Assembly (NCBI GenBank): GCA_913041095.1
Contig: CAJWIB010000051.1
Location: forward strand, 1 to 11,451
Source of the DNA: an uncultured Rhodospirillaceae bacterium
Lineage (GTDB): Bacteria > Pseudomonadota > Alphaproteobacteria > Rhodospirillales > UBA2165
Reading direction: 5' to 3'
Length of the DNA stretch: 11,451 nucleotides
A model generated the notes under the pieces. The model was not told where the DNA came from, ran no database searches, and saw nothing but the letters and a program-made list of their open reading frames with translations. Position numbers and translations under genes: made by a program. Every line of letters begins with the position of its first letter. Positions within the stretch are counted from its first letter, which is position 1. Below, one piece after another: positions 7,017 to 11,451 of the stretch.

Positions 7017-7358
7017 ATGAATGTTGAAGACTATAATTACAGTACCTGGAATCCGGGCAGCGAGAGCTTCGAAGATGCTCTTAAAGGCATTATCGATTTT
7101 CAAGAGAACCGTATCAATAATAAGTAGGTGCCGTTTTACAGCGAACGCAGCGCCTGGAGTTAGCGGGATCCTGATTTATTCCAAGCCGGATTAGCGCGTA
7201 CCGGTCCTCAGGCGGTTGAAGATTTTGCCAAAGTTGCTGCTGCCCGGAAAGTTGAGAAACCATCTGATGATATTCCGCCGAAAATTCCCGGCAACTTCTT
7301 CGAACCGGAAACAAAAAATGGAGGCTTTGATGCCCGTAACACCGATCTCGGATATTAA
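7017..7358 (+). pseudogene. 113-codon reading frame interrupted by two in-frame TAG codons
   Basis: An ATG at 7017 with GAGGA eight bases upstream opens MNVEDYNYSTWNPGSESFED and continues to TAG at codon 37 (7125-7127). The same frame then runs through a second TAG at codon 49 (7161-7163) and stays open for 64 more codons to TAA at 7356-7358. The distal part (LFQAGLARTGPQAVEDFAK ... PPKIPGNFFEPETKNGGFDA ... TDLGY) has the look of real protein, and its end overlaps the enolase-superfamily start by 29 nt, as in a coupled operon. I do not recognise the family. Each TAG is one transition from CAG (Gln), so recent inactivation is the simplest reading. The neighbouring crotonase, cupin and amidohydrolase genes all end in TAG, which argues against TAG being read as sense here. 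The intact 36-residue front part may still be translated. Confidence 0.55.
7320..7324 (+). promoter_or_regulatory. Shine-Dalgarno that fixes the enolase-superfamily start
   Basis: GGAGG five bases before the ATG at 7330, lying inside the end of the upstream interrupted frame. It favours 7330 over the ATG at 7318 (which overlaps the GGAGG) and over the TTG at 7216. Confidence 0.75.
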
Positions 7359-8412
7359 TGTTTCGGTACTGGAAGTGCCGTTTGATAAACCGATTCAAAG
7401 TGCGCTCGGGCGCTACGTTGGTTCGGACTGGGTAGTGGTTGAAATGCGAGCCGAAGACGTTGTCGGCTACGGTTACTCCATGTCGCTTGATCGCCGTGGC
7501 ACCAAAGCAGTGGTTTCCTATATTGAGAATGAATTGGCGCCAATGGCGAACGGCCAGGACGCGGCGGCACCCGAGGCTGTTTGGCAAACAATGTTCGCGC
7601 CCAACAAAGCCCGGCTCAGGGGAGGCGTTGGGGTTCATGCTTTATCGGCAGTCGATACGGCCAGCTGGGATGTCGCCGCGCGGTTGGCCGGCGTGTCGCT
7701 TAATCGCATGATTGGCGGCTATGCCCAAACCGCCGACGTCTATGGTTCGGGTGGCTGGTTATCTCTTAGTGATGAAGAGTTGGTGGCTGAAGCACAACGT
7801 CATGCGGCCAACGGAATCACTAACTACAAATTAAAAATTGGCGGCGCGCGGGATCAGGCTCGCGTTGGCTTATTGCGCCGCGAAATGGGCGACGATTTCA
7901 CCCTCTATGTCGATGCCAATCAAAATTTCAATGTGCGTGAGGCGGTAGCGGCATCAGCATGGCTGGCAGATTTTGGCGTCGCCTGGCTAGAAGAGCCGGT
8001 CCTCGCCGATAGTCCGATGGATATGGAAGCTGTCTCCGCCGAGAGTGCCATACCGATTGCCGCCGGTGAAAACGCCTATTTCCGCTGGGGCTTTCGTGAT
8101 CTGGTTGAACGTCAAGCAGTGACCTATCTGCAGCCTGATATTGGACGCTGCGGCGGTGTTACGGAGTGGATCAAGATTGCGCATCTGGCGGATAGTTATA
8201 ATCTCGATCTGACGAGCCATTTGCTCCATGAATTAAGCGTTGGTCTTATTGCAGCTTTTCCATCGGGTCACGCCGTCGAATATATGAACTTTTTTAAAGA
8301 CAATCCTTTTACCCAGGATTTCTCGGTAGTTGATGGCAAGATAGCCGTGCCCGATGTGCCGGGGCATGGCGTTGAATTTGATCCGGCGGCGCATAAAAAA
8401 TATCGAGTATAA
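7330..8412 (+). CDS. Enolase-superfamily enzyme, mandelate racemase / muconate lactonizing subgroup
   Basis: A 360-residue protein with an N-terminal capping domain (about 1-125) and a TIM-barrel. The full catalytic set of the mandelate racemase subgroup can be placed: K167 and K169 (YKLKIG), Mg ligands D195 (YVDANQNF), E221 (WLEEP) and E247 (AAGEN), the His-Asp dyad H297 (SHLLHE) with D270 (LQPD), and E317 (AVEYMN). These numbers from D195 onward coincide with those of mandelate racemase. Such enzymes abstract the alpha proton of a carboxylate and then racemise, dehydrate or cycloisomerise it; many dehydrate sugar acids. I infer a soluble acid-sugar or hydroxy-acid dehydratase or racemase. 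The start is set by GGAGG at 7320-7324. It overlaps the end of the TAG-interrupted frame by 29 nt. Stop is TAA. Confidence 0.92.
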   Translation: MPVTPISDINVSVLEVPFDKPIQSALGRYVGSDWVVVEMRAEDVVGYGYSMSLDRRGTKAVVSYIENELAPMANGQDAAAPEAVWQTMFAPNKARLRGGVGVHALSAVDTASWDVAARLAGVSLNRMIGGYAQTADVYGSGGWLSLSDEELVAEAQRHAANGITNYKLKIGGARDQARVGLLRREMGDDFTLYVDANQNFNVREAVAASAWLADFGVAWLEEPVLADSPMDMEAVSAESAIPIAAGENAYFRWGFRDLVERQAVTYLQPDIGRCGGVTEWIKIAHLADSYNLDLTSHLLHELSVGLIAAFPSGHAVEYMNFFKDNPFTQDFSVVDGKIAVPDVPGHGVEFDPAAHKKYRV

Positions 8413-8493
8413 AATTTTGAGGTTAGGACACCATCAGTATAATGCCCGATCCGGTTATCAAAGGATGTGTAAAATCTAATTCACAGTGTGCCA

Positions 8494-8526
8494 TAGCAGA
8501 AATATGAAAGTGATGTATTTCTGCTA
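8494..8526. repeat. 11-bp perfect inverted repeat beside the tRNA fragment
   Basis: TAGCAGAAATA (8494-8504), an 11-base loop, then TATTTCTGCTA (8516-8526). It lies 17-50 bases past the 3' end of the tRNA fragment on the minus strand, and 81 bases past the enolase-superfamily stop on the plus strand. It could be a weak terminator for either. The stem is AT-rich and no T tract follows, so the role is unsure. Confidence 0.4.
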
Positions 8527-8542
8527 ATTCATTGAAGAAACT

Positions 8543-8588
8543 TGCACACCTGACAGGATTCAAACCTGTGACCTCTGCCTTCGGAAGG
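8543..8588 (-). tRNA. 3' half of a tRNA-Arg (anticodon CCG), probable integration-site remnant
   Basis: On the minus strand the elements follow in order: anticodon loop TTCCGAA (8586-8580, anticodon CCG), 3' anticodon stem GGCAG, five-base variable loop AGGTC, a perfect T arm ACAGG-TTTGAAT-CCTGT (8569-8553), acceptor strand CAGGTGT, discriminator G and then CAAG in place of CCA. The T loop has TTTGAAT where TTCGAAT is usual. Upstream of the anticodon loop the match stops (only CC of the 5' stem is kept): no D arm or 5' acceptor strand exists. A break in the anticodon arm with a retained 3' half is what a tyrosine recombinase leaves at the far end of an element integrated in a tRNA gene. Confidence 0.7.
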
Positions 8589-8616
8589 TAATATAATATG
8601 GTACGATACAAGAGTT

Positions 8617-8790
8617 ATGGATGATCCGTGGAACATAAGTCCAGAATTGGGGGCAGTTAAATCGGAACTCGAGGGCCGCATAATATCAACTAAAGGAGCC
8701 GGACACTCTCTTACGCAATCATCTCATTTTGTCCAATTGGCGCTGACGGGGTACACTGTAGACAAACTTTCTTTACTTAACTGTTTGTGA
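8617..8790 (+). CDS. Doubtful 57-residue frame of unknown function
   Basis: ATG at 8617 to TGA at 8788-8790, beginning MDDPWNISPELGAVKSELEG. No good ribosome binding site precedes it and I recognise no family. It fills the space between the tRNA fragment and the hairpin cluster. It could equally be the tail of a degraded gene or random. Confidence 0.15.
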   Translation: MDDPWNISPELGAVKSELEGRIISTKGAGHSLTQSSHFVQLALTGYTVDKLSLLNCL

Positions 8791-8791
8791 T

Positions 8792-8862
8792 CCAACTGAC
8801 ATCAGTTGGTGGTGAGGATTATTAAGGACGGCCAAACGTCCTTAATGCACCCCGTAAGGGGT
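8792..8862. repeat. Cluster of three perfect hairpins, possible structured RNA or recombination site
   Basis: Three inverted repeats follow within 71 bases: CCAACTGA-CA-TCAGTTGG (8792-8809); ATTAAGGACG-GCCAAA-CGTCCTTAAT (8821-8846), a 10-bp perfect stem with a six-base loop; and ACCCC-GTAA-GGGGT (8849-8862), a five-bp stem closed by a GNRA-type GTAA loop. No T tract follows, so they are not obvious terminators. The close packing suggests either a folded transcript or single-strand-recognised recombination DNA. I match it to no known RNA family. Confidence 0.4.
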
Positions 8863-8995
8863 TTAATGATGTAGAAACTCCCCCCGCCTTTTAAAAAGAG
8901 GCCACTATAGTTGGTGACCACAGGCTTAATTAAGATCGTACGTCACGAAATGGCAGTTTTCGGGTGTAAAGCAGACGTTATTTTGACGCAGCATG

Positions 8996-9023
8996 ATGTC
9001 CGCTATTGGCCAAAAACGGACAT
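8996..9023. repeat. Hairpin ATGTCCG...CGGACAT with inner palindrome TTGGCCAA
   Basis: A seven-bp stem (8996-9002 with 9017-9023) encloses a loop that contains the palindrome TTGGCCAA (9006-9013). The string resembles a short motif (TGTCCGC..TTGGCC..GCGGACA) that I recall recurring in intergenic and transposon-adjacent DNA of proteobacteria, so this may be a dispersed repeat or mobile-element debris. Only one copy is in the window. Confidence 0.35.
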
Positions 9024-9158
9024 TAGAAATTTAGTGCCTCGGCCATCTAGTCATAATCCAAAAATATATACATAGATGCCAAAACACGCTAGGAAGTTTA
9101 ATAACAAATTTTGTCATTACTTCCATTAACAAAATTTCATAAACATCGCTACAACATT

Positions 9159-9163
9159 GAGGA
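9159..9163 (+). promoter_or_regulatory. Shine-Dalgarno supporting the TTG start of the methyltransferase
   Basis: GAGGA seven bases ahead of the TTG at 9171. The first in-frame ATG is 21 codons later, inside the frame, without such a site. Confidence 0.65.
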
Positions 9164-9170
9164 ATAAAAT

Positions 9171-10586
9171 TTGACACTCAATTTAAAAACATTTCGCGAT
9201 CCAGATGCAAAATTATTTGAATCGGAATCTGAAATGATTCGTGTAGTTGACGCCGAGTATGGAAATTTTATTCTCAATTTTATGAACAGCACATCATTTC
9301 ATATGTTTAAGAATAATATTGTTGAGACGAAAATATTTGAAGATATTGAAAAACAAAAAAATCTTAAAGAATTGTTTGACAATTTTGAAAACAAAATTTT
9401 TTTTAAGCATAAAAAAATTTCCTTTCCAAGTTATCCCTATGAATGGCCTGTAGAAATGCTCCATGCAGCAGGTAAATTAACAATTGAGTTAGCTGAAGGC
9501 ACAATAAGTGATGAAGTTGGACTTAAAGATGCGACTCCATTCAACATACTGTTCGAAGGGCCCAAACCGATATTCATTGATTTAGCGTCATTTGAACAAC
9601 GTCATCCATGCGATCAAATGTGGTTGCCTGAAAGCCAGTTTTTAAGAAATTTTATTTATCCATTGTTGATGTCTAATTTATTTCAAATACCTATGAGTGA
9701 CATCTTTCTCAACCATTGGGACGGAGTAACGCCAGAGCATATTTATCGAATGTTGTCAGTTCCAAAAAAACTAAATCCATTTATACTTCGCACAATATCA
9801 TTGCCTATGTGGGCAGAAAAAATAGCTCGCCGTAAAACCAACTTACACCAGATTAAAATGGCTAAGAACGCCCAATTGGCTACGTTTATTTTGGAACGGC
9901 TTTATGCTCGATTAAGAAAAAAATTAGCGCGTCTGAAACCTGCGGATTTGAGTGAATCTTTTTGGTCCGGATATATGACCAACCATTTAAATTACAATGC
10001 TGATGATTTTGAGAAAAAAGTAAAGATCGCTGAAACTGTCATCAAGGATTATAAACCAAATATGGTTCTGGATATCGGTTGCAATGTCGGTAAATTTAGT
10101 TGTATTGCGGCTCGGGCCGGTGCTGCAGTGGTGGCAATTGATACCGACGAAAGATCAATCGGCAGATTGTGGAGTTTAGCAAATCGTGATCGTTTAAATA
10201 TACTTCCACTCGTTGTTGATTTAATAAATCCGACACCAGCCCTTGGCTGGCGAAACAAAGAAAATGAAAGCTTTTTATCGCGTGCCAACAGAAAATTTGA
10301 TTTCACAATTATGCTAGCCGTGGTGCACCACCTCATGATTGACGGCGGCATCGAGATTGGTGAAATTCTTAGCCTGGTTCGAAGTATTACGATAAAATCT
10401 TTACTTATCGAATATGTAGACCCGTCGGATGAAATGTTTCAAAAATTACTCAAGGGTCGGGGAGAGCTTTATGCAAAATTCAACAAAGATGTGTTTTTAG
10501 CTGAGCTAAAAAAAGTATTTCCAAATGTTCGTGAATTATCGTCTCTAAAAGATGGCCAGAGAGTTATATATTTGGCCCAAGTGTAA
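9171..10586 (+). CDS. Class I SAM-dependent methyltransferase with kinase-like N-terminal region (NoeA-like)
   Basis: A 471-residue protein starting at TTG, set by GAGGA at 9159-9163. The C-terminal third is a Rossmann methyltransferase: motif I VLDIGCNVGKFS (299-310), acidic motif II VVAIDTDE (320-327), and FDFTIMLAVVHHLM (376-389) for the post-I strands. The N-terminal 200 residues contain GLKDATPFNILFEG (117-130) and PIFIDLASFE (133-142), the arrangement seen in nodulation methyltransferase NoeA-type proteins. It also recalls the catalytic and metal-binding loops of aminoglycoside-kinase folds (D...N, then D), with K119 where kinases have His. Such proteins are thought to modify glycans or other envelope molecules; the substrate is not known. 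The gene is AT-rich compared with those left of 8412. It is convergent with the small membrane protein gene, 17 nt away. Confidence 0.82.
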   Translation: MTLNLKTFRDPDAKLFESESEMIRVVDAEYGNFILNFMNSTSFHMFKNNIVETKIFEDIEKQKNLKELFDNFENKIFFKHKKISFPSYPYEWPVEMLHAAGKLTIELAEGTISDEVGLKDATPFNILFEGPKPIFIDLASFEQRHPCDQMWLPESQFLRNFIYPLLMSNLFQIPMSDIFLNHWDGVTPEHIYRMLSVPKKLNPFILRTISLPMWAEKIARRKTNLHQIKMAKNAQLATFILERLYARLRKKLARLKPADLSESFWSGYMTNHLNYNADDFEKKVKIAETVIKDYKPNMVLDIGCNVGKFSCIAARAGAAVVAIDTDERSIGRLWSLANRDRLNILPLVVDLINPTPALGWRNKENESFLSRANRKFDFTIMLAVVHHLMIDGGIEIGEILSLVRSITIKSLLIEYVDPSDEMFQKLLKGRGELYAKFNKDVFLAELKKVFPNVRELSSLKDGQRVIYLAQV

Positions 10587-10597
10587 AGCTATACACT
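10580..10597. terminator. Small hairpin between convergent genes, weak bidirectional terminator candidate
   Basis: AGTGTA, six bases, TACACT. It overlaps the methyltransferase stop codon and lies in the 17-nt gap to the convergent gene. The stem is short and lacks a T run on either side, so the call is tentative. Confidence 0.2.
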
Positions 10598-10603
10598 AGG
10601 GGG

Positions 10604-10828
10604 TTACTCGTTCTCCGATCTTGATTTTGTACGAATTTTTTTTGAAAAATGAGACTGAAGCCATTTGCGAAAGGAACGGATGTAAAATAAGACACCGACA
10701 ATCGCAGCACCAATAATTTGCAGTAGAAACGAGCCACTTCCAGGATCGATATATGCAGATGCCGGAAGTGTCGTAAAAAAATAAATTACTAGGCCGATAA
10801 TAAACGTGACTATCAATGACCTAATCAT
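10604..10828 (-). CDS. Small membrane protein with YIDPGSGSF motif
   Basis: A 74-residue protein. Residues 5-20 are hydrophobic and end in ASA|Y (23-26), a plausible signal peptide. AYIDPGSGSFLLQI follows, then a second hydrophobic helix (about 34-50) and a strongly basic tail (RSFRKWLQSHFSKKIRTKSR). Small proteins with a YIDPG(S/T)GS motif are familiar as unnamed companions of envelope-polymer genes, but I know of no assigned function. Its ATG overlaps the TGA of the sulfatase-like gene as ATGA (10828-10825), so it should be translated by coupling from that gene. Orientation and the basic tail suggest a cytoplasmic C-terminus at the inner membrane. Stop is TAA. Confidence 0.7.
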   Translation of the reverse strand: MIRSLIVTFIIGLVIYFFTTLPASAYIDPGSGSFLLQIIGAAIVGVLFYIRSFRKWLQSHFSKKIRTKSRSENE

Positions 10829-11451
10829 TTTAGGTATTTCATGTTGGTTTCATTTCTATTAATGAAATCTGCAATATCTTGGTAATTTTTAATTTGTCCG
10901 TCCGTCATTTTTTCTACTATTGAATGGCTTAAAACAGTATTGAAAACGCTATCAAATTTATGGCCTATTTTCTGCCCTGGTAGCAAAACGATAAAAGGCA
11001 CCCGAAAGTCCTCAACACCGTCCCACCTTTTTTTGGCGCGCCGCCAATGGTGATCTGATGATATTATAACCGCGGTTCGTGCCGCGACACTTGATTTTAA
11101 AATACTATCTATCATTTCTTTCAATAGAAAATCAGCCAACGCCATATTATCAAAATAATTCTCAGGTACTTCTTGCCGGTAGGCATAGTCAGACGACTTT
11201 CGATCATAAACGTAAGGTGTGTGTGGAACAGCCCAATGTGCAAAAACAAAATCGTATTTTGGATCGACAAAATAATTTTTCGTCTTTTGCAGAAAGCTTT
11301 TGTAATGCCATCCAGGATCAAATAATTGTGGTGCAACTTGACGATTTATAATCGGCACATATGCTAAAAACTTGGTGATAAAATTTGGGATATAATACAG
11401 AGCATTGGTTGCAGCAGGGGGCCATTTTCTATTAAATTCAATGCAGTTAGA
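10825..11451 (-). CDS. Sulfatase / alkaline-phosphatase-superfamily protein, C-terminal part (5' end outside the window)
   Basis: The frame is open to the right edge, so 208 residues are seen and the start is missing; a GTG at 11358 is only internal. Visible family marks are FVFAHWAVPHTPYVYD (histidines in the PHTPY segment that follows the central sheet) and VIISSDHHWR, the C-terminal metal-binding D-H pair equivalent to SDHG in LTA-synthase-like and phosphoethanolamine-transferase-like enzymes. The nucleophile (Ser/Cys or Thr) would lie in the missing half. Likely roles are hydrolysis or transfer of a sulfate or phosphate ester on an extracellular or envelope glycan; it cannot be narrowed without the N-terminus. 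Downstream, the small membrane protein gene overlaps by four bases. It is AT-rich like the methyltransferase. Confidence 0.75.
   Translation of the reverse strand, partial: SNCIEFNRKWPPAATNALYYIPNFITKFLAYVPIINRQVAPQLFDPGWHYKSFLQKTKNYFVDPKYDFVFAHWAVPHTPYVYDRKSSDYAYRQEVPENYFDNMALADFLLKEMIDSILKSSVAARTAVIISSDHHWRRAKKRWDGVEDFRVPFIVLLPGQKIGHKFDSVFNTVLSHSIVEKMTDGQIKNYQDIADFINRNETNMKYLK

Larger units (their letters stand above)
8413..9170. other. 758-nt spacer: island border with tRNA fragment and a run of inverted repeats
   Basis: This stretch carries a tRNA 3' fragment, several perfect inverted repeats and one doubtful 57-residue frame, each listed separately. Composition shifts across it from the GC-rich catabolic block to the AT-rich methyltransferase block. 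No integrase gene, CRISPR array or complete tRNA is visible. Confidence 0.5.

Noticed and set aside
7125..7163. TAG codons as pyrrolysine or another recoded amino acid
   Set aside because: The crotonase, cupin and amidohydrolase genes nearby all end in TAG, and nothing in the window points to suppressor machinery. Inactivation is simpler.
7216..7329. N-terminal extension of the enolase-superfamily frame from the TTG at 7216
   Set aside because: The extension is basic and low in family character. The same bases make better protein in the frame of the interrupted upstream gene, and GGAGG points to 7330.
8423..8611. Minus-strand 62-residue frame containing EVTGLNPVRCA
   Set aside because: This is the chance translation of the tRNA 3' half: the T-arm region commonly reads like this when translated. 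It is not a gene.
8649..8659. GGGGGCAGTTA resembling GGGGGCAATTA at 187-197, considered as paired insertion-sequence ends
   Set aside because: Ten of eleven matching bases, in the same orientation rather than inverted, 8 kb apart, with no extension. It is too weak for an element boundary.
1..11451. CRISPR array, rRNA genes, riboswitch or phage structural genes
   Set aside because: I looked for regularly spaced repeats, conserved rRNA strings and typical phage proteins on both strands and saw none.

Overview
The window looks like a piece of a proteobacterial chromosome, most likely an alphaproteobacterium with a large catabolic repertoire. This rests on the gene families and moderate GC of the left part, not on a marker gene. 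Three compartments can be read. (A) About 1-628 is a gene-poor stretch with a decayed IS3-like transposase fragment. (B) About 629-8412 holds GC-rich catabolic genes: an operon-like minus-strand set (crotonase, cupin, amidohydrolase), two GMC-type flavoprotein dehydrogenases, and an enolase-superfamily dehydratase/racemase. (C) About 8543-11451 is AT-rich accessory DNA with a SAM-dependent methyltransferase facing a small membrane protein and a sulfatase-superfamily gene that runs off the right edge.

Compartment B is eroded in several places. There is a 43-residue stub of an altronate-dehydratase-like (UxaA) SAF domain with an intact ribosome binding site. There is a 79-residue stub of an MFS exporter. 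There is also a 113-codon reading frame, upstream of and overlapping the enolase-superfamily gene, that is interrupted by two in-frame TAG codons. The surviving enzymes fit the breakdown of an alcohol- or sugar-acid-like substrate: alcohol oxidation (GMC), dehydration or epimerisation of an acid (enolase superfamily), lactone or ester hydrolysis (COG3618 amidohydrolase) and CoA-thioester chemistry (crotonase). The actual substrate cannot be read from the sequence.

The border between B and C is marked by the 3' half (anticodon loop to acceptor) of a tRNA-Arg(CCG) on the minus strand at about 8543-8588, with no 5' half. This is the usual footprint of a tyrosine-recombinase attachment site. Its orientation puts the integrated element on its right, where base composition falls sharply (38/60 G+C at 7681-7740, 11/60 at 9301-9360). 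Between this footprint and the methyltransferase lie several perfect inverted repeats and no convincing gene.

In compartment C the methyltransferase has an N-terminal region with a kinase-like KDATPFNIL...FIDLASF signature. The 74-residue YIDPGSGSF membrane protein is coupled to the sulfatase-like gene by an ATGA overlap. Together they suggest modification of a surface glycan or other envelope polymer, which is an inference from gene types and context.
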